This document shows positions 14,790-22,989 of a DNA stretch of 64,000 nucleotides, one piece after another (position 1 is the first letter of the stretch; each line of letters begins with the position of its first letter). Origin of the DNA: a virus; IMG/VR virus record IMGVR_UViG_3300046507_000506, positions 29,642 through 93,641 of that record. One strand, given 5' to 3'. Under the pieces are notes generated by a model, which saw nothing but the letters and a program-made list of their open reading frames with translations, made no database searches and was not told the DNA's origin. The translations under genes and the position numbers were made by a program.

Positions 14790-15913
14790 CACGCGCTCAC
14801 CTCGTCGGGCGTGCACAGGTGCGCGCGACACGCGTTGCGATCCATGTAGTAAGGAAAATGCGGATCGATGCGCACGGCGGGCGCGCTGCACTGCGCGCAC
14901 GTCTCGATGTGCCTGTTCTGCATGCGGGCATCGGCAATCAGCATCGTCTCGCACGCGGACCAATCCTTATCCGGCACATAGCACTCGTCTTCGCCCATTG
15001 CGCGGAAGCCCTGACCCACGCGCGGGGCGTCGTAGTACTCGCCTCGCGCGAGCCGGTTGACGGCGTTCTGGAGCAGGCGCACGGCGGCGGCATCGCACGG
15101 CGCGACGTACGAGCCGATGAACGCACAGGCGCGCGGCTTCTCATCCTCAGTCCAGTGCGCCCGGTAATCGTCCAGGCGCACGACGGTGCCGACGGGCAGA
15201 CGCTGGCACAACACGTCACCCTCTTTCGTTCGTACGTTCAGCGTGCTCATGCCGTCGGTGAGCGCCACGAGGTACACGTAGCCAGTCGCATCGACGTGCT
15301 CGCCGACGTGCCGCCCCCATCCGTACAGCTCGACCTTCTGCGTGTTGACCGTACCCACCACAACATCGCCTTCAGGGCGGTCCTCTCTCGTGTCGAGCAC
15401 GTACGCGGCGGCGAGCGCTTCGGTCACGAACCGGTGCGCGGCGACGGTGTCAGCGACCTCGATGCGGCCCACCACTTCCAATGGGCTCACGGCCGGAATG
15501 CGCACGCCAGCGCGCCGCACGTATTCGATGCAGTCGGCGCGCGTCATGCCGCGATCTGCGAGCACGGCATACACCGCAAAACCGTTGTACGCATTCATGT
15601 ACGCGTCATAGCGGCCCTGCTCCTCAACGGGCACACCGATCACATGCGCATCAGTGTCGAGCCGGTAGAGGCCCGTCTGATCGACCACGGTAAGCGGCTC
15701 GGTGATCGCGGCGGCCGGGTCATTCAGCAGCACGACGGGCACACCAAGCCAGTCCATCGCGTCGATCAGGTAATGCGCGTCTATCTCGGCGCGCAGCGCG
15801 ACGACTACGAGCGGCAGGGTCTGCGCGCTGTGCTCGTTCTCGCGTATCGCGAGCTTCGTCGCGGCGAGTGAGGCGGGGTCATTGGTGAGCCAGCAAACGA
15901 TGCGACGGGTCAT
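14789..15913 (-). CDS. Degenerate PP-loop (PAPS-reductase-like) protein
   Basis: 374 residues. The first 140 residues follow phage PAPS-reductase-type PP-loop proteins: RIVCWLTNDPASLAATKLAI at 4-23, a PLVVVAL strand, DAMDWLGVPVVLL, and later RGMTRADCIEYVRRAGVRIPA. The ATP-binding SGG-x-DS/SCGAAS element is replaced by TNDPAS, so classical chemistry is doubtful. A long beta-rich middle and a C-terminal CAQCSAPAV with a Cys pair follow. It may have kept the fold for another use. It is coupled to the replication-type gene upstream. Confidence 0.5.
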   Translation of the reverse strand: MTRRIVCWLTNDPASLAATKLAIRENEHSAQTLPLVVVALRAEIDAHYLIDAMDWLGVPVVLLNDPAAAITEPLTVVDQTGLYRLDTDAHVIGVPVEEQGRYDAYMNAYNGFAVYAVLADRGMTRADCIEYVRRAGVRIPAVSPLEVVGRIEVADTVAAHRFVTEALAAAYVLDTREDRPEGDVVVGTVNTQKVELYGWGRHVGEHVDATGYVYLVALTDGMSTLNVRTKEGDVLCQRLPVGTVVRLDDYRAHWTEDEKPRACAFIGSYVAPCDAAAVRLLQNAVNRLARGEYYDAPRVGQGFRAMGEDECYVPDKDWSACETMLIADARMQNRHIETCAQCSAPAVRIDPHFPYYMDRNACRAHLCTPDEVSA

Positions 15914-16836
15914 TACGCGGAGTCTCCGGTCAGGTGTTTGGGAACGCTGGTGCGCCGGGCGAGGTCGCGCAGAGCGGCGCGGGCTTCTTCCGGCATGGGT
16001 GCGCGGGCAGCAGCGTCCGGCACCGGATCAAGGGGAGTAACGGGTTGTGCGCGCGGCGTGGGCGGCTTGCCGCCGTTGTCGATAGCGGCGCGAATGCGCG
16101 CATGCCACGAATCATTCGACTCGCCGCTGTGCGCCGGGCCTACGCCCACCTCGATAGCTTTCGCGAGCGCAGTCTCTGGCGAACGGAACCAGCCAGCGTT
16201 TGCCTGACGCACTGCCTCTGGATTGCTCAACGGGTTGCGGCACCAGTTGCGCCACGTCGCGAACCAGTCTTTCATCGGCTTGCCGGTAGCGAGCCAGTGA
16301 TCGTGAAAAATCTCGGCGGTCAGGCGGATATGGTCGGCATCCCACCCGCCGCGCTTTTGCAGACGTTCATCGGCGAGCGCCCATTCGCCCCATTTTTTCG
16401 GCAATTTCCAATCATCTGGAAGCGCCGCGCGCTTCTTACGGTTGGTTGATGATTGTTGGTGGTTATTTGCGGGTGCACCACTTGTTGCACCCTTTCTGCC
16501 GCCAACTGCACCCTTTTCGTCGTCGCTTGCACCGTTTTCGCGGGGTGCAATTTCTGCACCCTTTAACCAGTCGGGGTTGATGACGTACTCATTCGACATG
16601 TTGCGACCGCCGTTACCGGCATTCACAAGAATGATGAAGCCATCGCCCTCCATCTTGCGAAGCTGGTATTGAACCGTACGCACCGACTGACGCGTCTTCT
16701 TTGCCAGTGTTGCGACTTTCGGCCAAATGTGCGTACCGTCGTCGTGTGCGTGATCGGCGAGCGCGAGCGCGAGCGTCAACTCGCCGCCGCCGTTTGGGTA
16801 GCGCTGCCACACCTGCGATGAAACAAAAACACTCAC
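15913..16836 (-). CDS. Replication-type HTH protein
   Basis: 307 residues from GTG at 16836. The N-terminal 100 residues form a winged helix: ALALADHAHDDGTHIWPKVATLAKKTRQSVRTVQYQLRKME in order, the pattern of phage replication initiator (O-like) and primosomal proteins. A Gln/Asn linker is followed by KKWGEWAL...FHDHWLATG and WFATWRNWCRN, a C-terminal motif common to DnaT-like and O-like phage proteins. It probably recruits host helicase or primosome during lytic replication, separate from RepA. It overlaps the next gene by one base. Confidence 0.65.
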   Translation of the reverse strand: MSVFVSSQVWQRYPNGGGELTLALALADHAHDDGTHIWPKVATLAKKTRQSVRTVQYQLRKMEGDGFIILVNAGNGGRNMSNEYVINPDWLKGAEIAPRENGASDDEKGAVGGRKGATSGAPANNHQQSSTNRKKRAALPDDWKLPKKWGEWALADERLQKRGGWDADHIRLTAEIFHDHWLATGKPMKDWFATWRNWCRNPLSNPEAVRQANAGWFRSPETALAKAIEVGVGPAHSGESNDSWHARIRAAIDNGGKPPTPRAQPVTPLDPVPDAAARAPMPEEARAALRDLARRTSVPKHLTGDSA

Positions 16837-17282
16837 TGCTCTACCCCGCTACGTCTTGTCACTGTCACTTCAATTTGCGCACGCATGTCATAGCTCGCGA
16901 TCTGCGCGCCGCGCATGCAATGCTCCTCCCACGCCGCCAGGTCGGCCGCACTCATCGCGCTCGTTCGGATGCGCTGCGATTCGGGCACGAATCCTCGCCG
17001 GGCTGACTGGTCAATGTTGAGGATCGGCTGTAGATCGGCAATCGCGTCCGCCTCTGCTTTCAGCGCTTCGCGCTTGCTTTTGAACGTGACGAACGTATAG
17101 CCCTCATAGTCCGCCCACGCGGCACGCGCGTGCTTCGCGATGCGCTGAGGCAAGTCCTTTGTGTATCCGACGTAGACGACTTTGCCAGCCGTCCACAAGG
17201 CATAAACGCAATATGTATCGCGATGCAGCGGGATGAGCGACGCATCGTTGAGCAGGCGATCCCGAAAATCCTCACCTTTCAT
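16833..17282 (-). CDS. GIY-YIG family nuclease
   Basis: 149 residues. The motif YCVYALWTAGKVVYVGYTKDLPQRIAKH at residues 24-51 (here read as CVYAL then VVYVGYT then R46) is the GIY-YIG nuclease core: two Tyr-bearing strands and an Arg helix. E77 (EADAI) may be the metal-binding Glu. It has no DNA-binding extension, so it could be a repair or recombination nuclease rather than a homing enzyme. Coupled to its neighbour by a four-base overlap. Confidence 0.8.
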   Translation of the reverse strand: MKGEDFRDRLLNDASLIPLHRDTYCVYALWTAGKVVYVGYTKDLPQRIAKHARAAWADYEGYTFVTFKSKREALKAEADAIADLQPILNIDQSARRGFVPESQRIRTSAMSAADLAAWEEHCMRGAQIASYDMRAQIEVTVTRRSGVEQ

Positions 17283-17876
17283 TTAGCGGCTCCCGAATGG
17301 GCGGGATTGCAGGCGGTTCGCGGACATGAGCTTGCGTTTGGGCCAGCGGTTCGCACTCTTGATGGTCGGCTTTTCCTTAGTCGGGTTTGCCGATATAATT
17401 GCGGTTCTCACTGCATTTCCTTTCGAAAAGCCGCGACCTGCTCCAACAGGTTCGCGGCTTCGTCGTTCTACGGGCGTCACTTTCTTTTCGATGGTCCGCG
17501 CCGCCAGCGGCGTGACCTTCTTCGTGATCGGCTTGTGAGCCGTAACGGGTTTCGACGCCAGAAACTCGTCAGTCGGCCAGAGCCCCTTACGCTTTAACTT
17601 CTCCTCGCTCTCGCGCATCGCGGCGGCAAACCGCGTGAGCACGAATTCGCGCGTCATGCCGTCCGGGCGCTTTGCCTGCCCATCGAGCACCATGTGGCAC
17701 GCGTAGCAGGCGTATGCGCCGATGTGATCGACGCGCGCGAGCTTCTTGCCTTTCGCCTTGCCGCCCTCGTGCGAGTTCGAGTGCGCCCAAACCGTTGTTT
17801 CCCAGTTCCCATTGCACACGCCGGGCAAACGCAAGGCGCACGTTTCCCCGCGTGCCGATTCAGTGATTCGGCTCAC
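17283..17876 (-). CDS. YbcO/DUF1364-like HNH nuclease with C-terminal extension
   Basis: 197 residues, probably from GTG at 17876. The N-terminal 70 residues match the DUF1364 (YbcO) pattern: ITESARGETCALRLPGVCNG, an H-x-N-S-H (AHSNSHEGG), then DHIGAYACYACHMVLDG with paired Cys and His. YbcO proteins are HNH-type nucleases of lambdoid phages. The last 100 residues are a Lys/Arg-rich tail that may bind DNA and is longer than usual. It is next to the GIY-YIG gene. Confidence 0.75.
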   Translation of the reverse strand: MSRITESARGETCALRLPGVCNGNWETTVWAHSNSHEGGKAKGKKLARVDHIGAYACYACHMVLDGQAKRPDGMTREFVLTRFAAAMRESEEKLKRKGLWPTDEFLASKPVTAHKPITKKVTPLAARTIEKKVTPVERRSREPVGAGRGFSKGNAVRTAIISANPTKEKPTIKSANRWPKRKLMSANRLQSRPFGSR

Positions 17877-17901
17877 GTCGTATTCTCAGAAAATGGGGGT
17901 G

Positions 17902-18075
17902 TTACTGACTGGCGCGCTTCGCCTTGTAGCAGGTGGCGCACATACCGTAACGCTCAAGCTGGATCGAGGTGACTACCTTGTTACAGGCGCACCTCTTGCG
18001 AACATGCGACAACGGCAAAGCGCTTGCCGTTGTCGCGCGGAATTTCGCAATCGCATTAGGATCGGCGCGATGCAT
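17902..18075 (-). CDS. Short zinc-ribbon protein
   Basis: 57 residues (MHRADPNAIAK to YKAKRASQ). The core CACNKVVTSIQLERYGMC is followed by ATC, giving a C-x1-C and C-x2-C pair as in small phage zinc ribbons. It starts ten bases after the upstream stop and lies between the antirepressor fragment and YbcO. Its length, coupling and composition support a real gene. Function unknown; perhaps a protein-interaction adaptor. Confidence 0.6.
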   Translation of the reverse strand: MHRADPNAIAKFRATTASALPLSHVRKRCACNKVVTSIQLERYGMCATCYKAKRASQ

Positions 18076-18084
18076 CTTGACGTC

Positions 18085-18480
18085 TTACTGGATTGCCTTG
18101 GCTGCCTGATGGGTGACACGCGCGGCGTCCGTCATGCCATAGCGGTTCAGCAGCCACGACATACCCCACGGCGTGACCAGCACGTCCGGGCGGTTCGCAT
18201 CGTCGCTCTCGACGGCGGCGAAATAGCCGGTATCGAGATAGTGCTGATACGGCAGTCCGTCCGCCTGGAGCAGGCCATCCGACACCATGCGCTCATGCAG
18301 GTCGGCATGGCCGAGGAATTGGGCGATGTAATCGATGGTGCAGCAGTTATCGACATTCGTGACGCGCTCGCGCACGGCCACGGCGCGAGTGCGCGGAATG
18401 CGCTGATACGAGCGCAGCGCAACCGCTGCGGTAATGGTGTTGTTACAGGAAACGGCTGAGTTTTTTATGTGTTCGTTCAC
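18085..18480 (-). CDS. KilAC/ANT-domain antirepressor-like protein
   Basis: 131 residues. From residue 45 on it follows the KilAC (phage antirepressor C-terminal) pattern: TIDYIAQFLGHADLHERMV, GLLQADGLPYQHYLDTGYFAAVE, then VTPWGMSWLLNRYG. No N-terminal Bro/KilA-N DNA-binding domain is present, so it is a stand-alone ANT module. It lies downstream of the Cro-like gene, where antirepressors that switch prophages often sit; it may counteract the repressor at 19509. Confidence 0.6.
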   Translation of the reverse strand: MNEHIKNSAVSCNNTITAAVALRSYQRIPRTRAVAVRERVTNVDNCCTIDYIAQFLGHADLHERMVSDGLLQADGLPYQHYLDTGYFAAVESDDANRPDVLVTPWGMSWLLNRYGMTDAARVTHQAAKAIQ

Positions 18481-18547
18481 GCGAAATCCCGGTCCAATGT
18501 TGCGGCCTTTCGGCCTGTCTTTTTGTGCTGCAACTATGCGAGTCGGC

Positions 18548-19054
18548 CTATGCCGCCTCGCGATAAAGATTCCCTTCCTTGACGCGTCGGCCTACCTCGA
18601 CGCCAGCAGCAATCAATTCGCCCTGCCCGGCGACTTCGGCCTGCGCACAAACTACGTCGAATGCGCGTTGCAAGGCCGCTCGCCCTACTTCGTCAAATTG
18701 CCAGGTGCCTCGACGCTTGAAGCAGATGTTTGCGCGGAATACGGCATCGAGTGCGGCGACAACGTCTTTCTCGTATTGCGGGCCGTGGCCCCGCGTGCAG
18801 AGCACCAATGCCAGATTGCACATTTCCGCCAAGATCCTGATGTGCTCGACGGTTCCCTTCCCGTTCACAATTGCATCGAGACTCGCGCCGAAGGCAATCG
18901 CCACGTCGCGCTGATCGTCTGCATTGAGCGGCTGATAGAACTCCGCATTCACTTCCCGCATGACGTGCGAGTTGTTGAGCACACGCGCAAACGAGCCAAT
19001 GCCGTCCAGACCTTTCGGCCGATACTTGCGGCGGGGTTTCTTCGTGCCAGCCAT
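18548..19054 (-). CDS. Hypothetical protein, early leftward gene
   Basis: 168 residues from ATG at 19054 (MAGTKKPRRKYRPKGLDG). The first 15 residues are very basic, then a helical domain (FARVLNNSHVMREVNAEFYQ, DLALVLCTRGHGPQYEKD-like). A longer frame runs into the Cro-like gene and was not used. No family recognised with certainty. Second gene of the operon. Confidence 0.5.
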   Translation of the reverse strand: MAGTKKPRRKYRPKGLDGIGSFARVLNNSHVMREVNAEFYQPLNADDQRDVAIAFGASLDAIVNGKGTVEHIRILAEMCNLALVLCTRGHGPQYEKDVVAALDAVFRANICFKRRGTWQFDEVGRAALQRAFDVVCAQAEVAGQGELIAAGVEVGRRVKEGNLYREAA

Positions 19055-19058
19055 CGCT

Positions 19059-19277
19059 TTAAGAATCCATCCGCGTCGGGGCGGCCAGCCTGCGCGCGTA
19101 ACGGCGCTTGAGCTTGGTGATGCCAGCAACAATGTCCGCGCTCGGACGCGGGTTGTTCGCCGGGTGATTCTCCAGGTGCGAGACATGCGCCTGCGACCGG
19201 TTGATTGCCGCCGCGATTTCCTTCTGAGTCAGGCCCGCTTTCTGGCGCAGGGCGCGGATTTCTTCAGCTATCTGCAT
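19059..19277 (-). CDS. Cro-like XRE regulator
   Basis: 72 residues: LRQKAGLTQKEIAAAINRSQ and AHVSHLENHP form a standard HTH at about 9-40, followed by a short basic tail. AGGTAA precedes the ATG. It is divergent from the S24 repressor and is the first gene of the leftward operon behind a well-formed promoter. This arrangement fits a Cro-type regulator controlling the lysis-lysogeny switch. Confidence 0.75.
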   Translation of the reverse strand: MQIAEEIRALRQKAGLTQKEIAAAINRSQAHVSHLENHPANNPRPSADIVAGITKLKRRYARRLAAPTRMDS

Positions 19278-19324
19278 TTTTTACCTGTCAGTTACGTTTT
19301 GTGACCATCCTTACAGCGAGGCAA

Positions 19325-19353
19325 AGTATAAGCATGTCTATGGTTTGTGGCAA
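19325..19353 (-). promoter_or_regulatory. Leftward (Cro-operon) promoter with operator half-site
   Basis: On the minus strand TTGCCA (19353-19348), 17 bases, then TATACT (19330-19325): a good sigma-70 promoter. The spacer contains CCATAGACATGC, a half-site of the ATAGAC operator family. It lies 48 bases upstream of the Cro-like start. Confidence 0.7.
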
Positions 19354-19360
19354 GGCGCAC

Positions 19361-19440
19361 ATAGATGCGTTTGTTTTCGGCAAGATAGATAAATAGATAC
19401 CCTGATCGACGCGCAAAACTTCCATAGACACGCTATTCCG
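19361..19440. promoter_or_regulatory. Cluster of ATAGAC half-sites upstream of the repressor
   Basis: ATAGATGCG (19361), ATAGATAAATAGATA (19385) and CATAGACACGCTATT (19423-19437) resemble the operator core. They are between the Cro-like promoter and the repressor gene, so they could set autoregulation. A TATAAG box near 19443 may be the repressor promoter; its -35 box is weak. Confidence 0.5.
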
Positions 19441-19508
19441 TGCTATAAGCTCGACAGGCAGAACATAAGTATTCTTATAAAAAGAAACGATTGGGAATCG
19501 CAAAATCA

Positions 19509-20234
19509 ATGACGGACAAACTGAACATGACAGCCGAGCCGCCCGAAACACTGGGGGACCGCATTCGTGCGCGTCGAACTGAGTTAGGCATGTCTCAGGG
19601 GGCACTAGCCAGGCAGGTTGGACTGACTCAGCCAACGATCTCTAGCCTGGAAAGAAACGAGTCAATGCAGACAAGCAGTATTGGCTCAATTGCTCATGCC
19701 CTTCATGTCTCAGCGCTATGGCTAGAAACGGGACTGGGAGATAAGAAACTAACAAACCAGCCCAAGGGTTTCCGCCGCACATACAAGGGCGGCTCAGACA
19801 TGGAGTTTGAGATTCAGTTGTTGCCGTCCAAGGGAAGCTGCGGGGGTAACACAGCAGGCAAGCCGGACGTCTCCGACATCCAGGCGGCCCTGCTCCCAAT
19901 AATCAAAGATCAGGCTTTCTTTGACCGTTTTGAGGTCGAACCAGCGGACGTGATCGCTCTCATTGCTGACGGCGATAGTGGGGCAAATTTCATCGTGCAT
20001 GGCGATACCGTTCTCTTTCGCACCTCTCAATGCGAACGCCTTGAAAGCGGACTGATTTATGCCCTCGATACGCCGGATGGTCCGCGCATCAAAAGGGTTC
20101 ATCGCCGCAGTGATGGTCACGTCATCCTGTCTTGCGACAATCCCGACAAAGTCCGCTACCCCGACGAGGACTACACCGCCGAAGCTGCGGAAAATCTCAG
20201 ACCTCTGGGACGCTATCTCTATCGGCAGGGGTGA
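19509..20234 (+). CDS. CI-like repressor with LexA/S24 peptidase domain
   Basis: 241 residues from ATG at 19509; a TTG at 19491 is the less likely alternative. HTH: LGMSQGALARQVGLTQPTIS near residues 26-45. The C-terminal half has an S24 signature: IADGDSGANFIVHGDTVLF, where GDS supplies the Ser, and PRIKRVHR supplies the Lys. This suggests RecA-stimulated self-cleavage, so the prophage may be SOS-inducible. It faces away from the Cro-like gene and probably binds the ATAGAC-family operators. Confidence 0.8.
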   Translation: MTDKLNMTAEPPETLGDRIRARRTELGMSQGALARQVGLTQPTISSLERNESMQTSSIGSIAHALHVSALWLETGLGDKKLTNQPKGFRRTYKGGSDMEFEIQLLPSKGSCGGNTAGKPDVSDIQAALLPIIKDQAFFDRFEVEPADVIALIADGDSGANFIVHGDTVLFRTSQCERLESGLIYALDTPDGPRIKRVHRRSDGHVILSCDNPDKVRYPDEDYTAEAAENLRPLGRYLYRQG

Positions 20235-20290
20235 CATTTCAAATGTAACGTGACCTGTGTCAATTTGTTACGAACGTAAGTAAACCATAC

Positions 20291-20319
20291 AAAAGGCCCA
20301 CGATTGTGGGCCTTTTTTT
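20291..20319 (+). terminator. Intrinsic terminator after repressor
   Basis: AAAAGGCCCAC pairs with GTGGGCC followed by seven T. It lies 57 bases after the repressor stop and separates it from the early operon. The remaining 280 bases before the early promoter hold no gene; they contain scattered ATAGAC-like half-sites near 20555 and AT-rich runs. Confidence 0.9.
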
Positions 20320-20602
20320 ATCTTAAGTTTGCGTGCGCTGCAACATAATCGGCACAACTTACCGAATCTCACACGCGCTCGATCAATGGCAAACGCTTGC
20401 GCGCACCAATTATGCGCACCACATGCGTGTTTAACCGGCTATTAGGCTAGTTGCCGTTTCACTTTCATCACCGCTGCAATGATCTGTCGTCGGCTTGCAA
20501 CACCGTAAATATTGTAACGGCGCAGGCATTGTCACTTCTATACAACACATAGACGCCGCTGCCGAAATACCCGGTTTTTCGTCAAAAAAACAGGCGCATC
20601 TA

Positions 20603-20652
20603 TTGACGTCTATATTTACGTACCTATAATCACGGACATAGACATGTCTATG
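20603..20652 (+). promoter_or_regulatory. Early rightward promoter with repressor operator
   Basis: TTGACG (20603-20608), 16 bases, TATAAT (20625-20630). The expected start falls at about 20637, where CATAGACATGTCTATG (20637-20652) is a perfect 16-base palindrome; another copy of GTCTAT follows directly. GACGTCTATA overlaps the -35 box. A bound repressor would cover both the promoter and the start point. Confidence 0.8.
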
Positions 20653-20690
20653 TCTATCAACCGGCAGCACTTACCGATTAGGGGACGCAG

Positions 20691-20831
20691 ATGAAGACGT
20701 TCGCAGTGACGATAACGACGCAGGAAGGTGCGAAGCACCAGTACACCGCTATCAGTTCGCACAGTTTCGATGTGTGGGATGCAGCCATCACCACGTTTGG
20801 CCTGTGCAAGGTCAAGGTCACCCTTCAGTAA
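20691..20831 (+). CDS. Small first gene of early operon
   Basis: 46 residues (MKTFAVTITTQEG to KVKVTLQ). AGGGGA lies nine bases upstream of the ATG. Short beta-rich proteins of this kind open early operons of several Burkholderia phages as far as I recall. It is directly behind the early promoter and 40 bases before the next gene. Function unknown. Confidence 0.6.
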   Translation: MKTFAVTITTQEGAKHQYTAISSHSFDVWDAAITTFGLCKVKVTLQ

Positions 20832-20874
20832 GTACGCCTAACCCCTTCCACGCAACCACCACGCGAGACACCAA

Positions 20875-22221
20875 ATGACGAACATGAGCGACGTTTCCGA
20901 AGTCATCGATACCGTTGAATCAGCGGAGGGTGCAAAAGACCTCGTATCGCGCACGCTGGCTCTTGTTGAGGCACCGGAACCCCTCAAAATCAAGCCGTTT
21001 CTCGACAAGCCGACGGTCACGAGTGATGGCGAAATCATCGCCAATATCAAGCCGATCCAGTACCCGGTGCGCGATCTGCACATTGCAGCGCTGCACCACT
21101 ACCTCGACGGTGCACAGTTCGCCGTGACGACGGCCGAGGGCATGAGCGAGGCCAAGCAGGTTGCCGCGCGCCTTTCCAAGCTGAAAACAGCGATGAAGGA
21201 TGCCTACACCACATGGAACGGCCCGATTCTCGAAATGACGGCGGACGCGCGCAGCAAGCGCGATCACATCATTGCCGAGGTCGATCTGATCCTCGCGCCG
21301 ATCAAGGAACAGATCGACACGCAGGCGGCGATTGAGGCTGAAGTGCGTACCCGCAAGGCGCGTGAAGAAAGCGAGCGCGTAGCAGCGCACACGGCCGCCC
21401 TCAAGGTGCTTGAGGACATGCCGGGCAAGTATCTGTCGGAGCCGTCGGAAACCATTGCGAAAGTCGTCACGGAGATTTCCTCGTTTGACTACCTCTCGCG
21501 CCGTGACTGGCAGGAATACCTGCCCGCTGCAACGGACGCGATCCGCGCCGCTATCGCCACGCTCGAACAGCACCTGACCAACGCCATGGCGCGCGAAGAA
21601 CTGGCGCGCATTCAGGCCACGCAGGCCGCCGCCGATCAGGAGCGCCTTGAGCGCGAGCAGGCAGCAGAGCGCGAGCGTGAACGCATCGCCGGTCTGCGCG
21701 AGCGCATCCATAACATCGAGCTTGCGCCCACGACGGTTGTCGGTGCAACGAGCGAGGCCATTCAGAAGAAGCTGGCGCGCCTCGAACAAACCGAGCCGTC
21801 CTCGTTTGAGGAAATGGCATCCGAAGCGACCGCCGCCATCGAGAACGTGCGCAACGTGCTGCAAACGATGCTCGACGGCGCGCTGAAGGCAGAGGCCGCA
21901 CAACGGCAGGCCGACACTGATGCGGCCGAACTCGCGGCGTTCCGCGCCGCTGCCGCACGTCAGCAGCAGGAGCAGCAGGAAGCGGCCGACCGCGCCGCGA
22001 ACGAGGCCCGGCAGGCGGCAGAAGCCGAGCAGCGCGAAAAGCAGGAACAGGCTGAGCGCGAGCAGCGTGAGAGAGACGAAGTCGCGCGCATCGCACGCGA
22101 ACGCGCCCAAGCCGTTGCAGAAATCCTGCGCGACCTGCTCGTTGAAGCGCGCCCGCACGTTCCGGCCGGTGACCTCGCCGAGCGCATCGACGTCGCAATT
22201 GCAGCCGCCCAAGGGGAGTAA
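20875..22221 (+). CDS. Coiled-coil protein upstream of ERF gene
   Basis: 448 residues. After an N-terminal domain (to about 150, with AARLSKLKTAMKDAYTTW) there are long charged coiled coils: EELARIQATQAAADQER and a second Gln/Glu/Arg-rich one from 350 to 410. Proteins like this (DUF1351-like) often precede single-strand annealing genes in phage recombination cassettes. It probably acts as a scaffold or partner for ERF; no enzyme motif is visible. Confidence 0.6.
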   Translation: MTNMSDVSEVIDTVESAEGAKDLVSRTLALVEAPEPLKIKPFLDKPTVTSDGEIIANIKPIQYPVRDLHIAALHHYLDGAQFAVTTAEGMSEAKQVAARLSKLKTAMKDAYTTWNGPILEMTADARSKRDHIIAEVDLILAPIKEQIDTQAAIEAEVRTRKAREESERVAAHTAALKVLEDMPGKYLSEPSETIAKVVTEISSFDYLSRRDWQEYLPAATDAIRAAIATLEQHLTNAMAREELARIQATQAAADQERLEREQAAERERERIAGLRERIHNIELAPTTVVGATSEAIQKKLARLEQTEPSSFEEMASEATAAIENVRNVLQTMLDGALKAEAAQRQADTDAAELAAFRAAAARQQQEQQEAADRAANEARQAAEAEQREKQEQAEREQRERDEVARIARERAQAVAEILRDLLVEARPHVPAGDLAERIDVAIAAAQGE

Positions 22222-22227
22222 GACGCC

Positions 22228-22989
22228 ATGAACGCACCACTTCAATTAACGCCTGAACAAGCTTTCCCGTCGCTCGAAGTGAACCTGATCCCGCTGCCGG
22301 ACGGTCACATGGGCGAGTTCTTTGGTGCGCTCGCTGCCGCTCAGGGCGCATTCGATCATATCGAGAAAAGCAAGCATGTGATGATCCGCCCGCGTGACGC
22401 AAGCAAGGCCGCCTACTCATTCAAGTATGCGGACCTCGCTGAAATCCGCAGCAAGACTACGCCCGCGCTGGCCGCCAATAAACTCGCGCTCACGCAACTC
22501 GTGACGAACAAGCCGCGCGAGGTCGGCGGCATCATGATCCGCACGATTCTCGGTCACGCAAGCGGCGCGCGCATGGAGGCCGTGCTTGACCTCCCCAAGA
22601 CAAATGGCGACGTCAAGGATTTGGGCGCGTATATCACCTATCTGCGCCGTTATGTCGTTGGGCCGATGCTTGGCATCGCGGCCGATGATGACCTTGATGA
22701 GGATGGCGAGCCGCCTGCCGGTTCGTCACCAATGGGCTACTCGGCGGAACCGTCCACGCTGCGCAATCCGGCACCGTCGAACCCGGCTGAAACGCCCCTG
22801 CTGCGCGACGCGAAAAGCATCAAGGAACTGACGACGGCGTTCAACAAGTTTTCGCCGGAAAACAAAGACCGTTTCCGCGCGCAGTATGAACGCCTGCTCG
22901 AAGCGCTTGACGTCCCGCCCCCTACCGCTGCTGCCGCCAAGGGTGCGACACCGGCCGCCGCCGCTGCAAAGCCCAAGGATGACCTGTGA
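22228..22989 (+). CDS. erf: ERF-family single-strand DNA annealing protein
   Basis: 253 residues. The ERF pattern is clear: KAAYSFKYADLAEIRSKTTP at about 53-72, then ANKLALTQLV, then YITYLRRYVVGPMLGIAADD near 133-152. The C-terminus is an Ala/Pro-rich tail. ERF proteins form rings that anneal complementary strands and, with an exonuclease, perform Red-type recombination. Its stop overlaps the start of the exonuclease gene (GTGA). This pair would circularise and recombine phage DNA. Confidence 0.85.
   Translation: MNAPLQLTPEQAFPSLEVNLIPLPDGHMGEFFGALAAAQGAFDHIEKSKHVMIRPRDASKAAYSFKYADLAEIRSKTTPALAANKLALTQLVTNKPREVGGIMIRTILGHASGARMEAVLDLPKTNGDVKDLGAYITYLRRYVVGPMLGIAADDDLDEDGEPPAGSSPMGYSAEPSTLRNPAPSNPAETPLLRDAKSIKELTTAFNKFSPENKDRFRAQYERLLEALDVPPPTAAAAKGATPAAAAAKPKDDL

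Noticed and set aside
20920-22245. 441-codon minus-strand frame opposite the coiled-coil gene
   Set aside because: Shadow in an early operon that reads on the plus strand behind a clear promoter.
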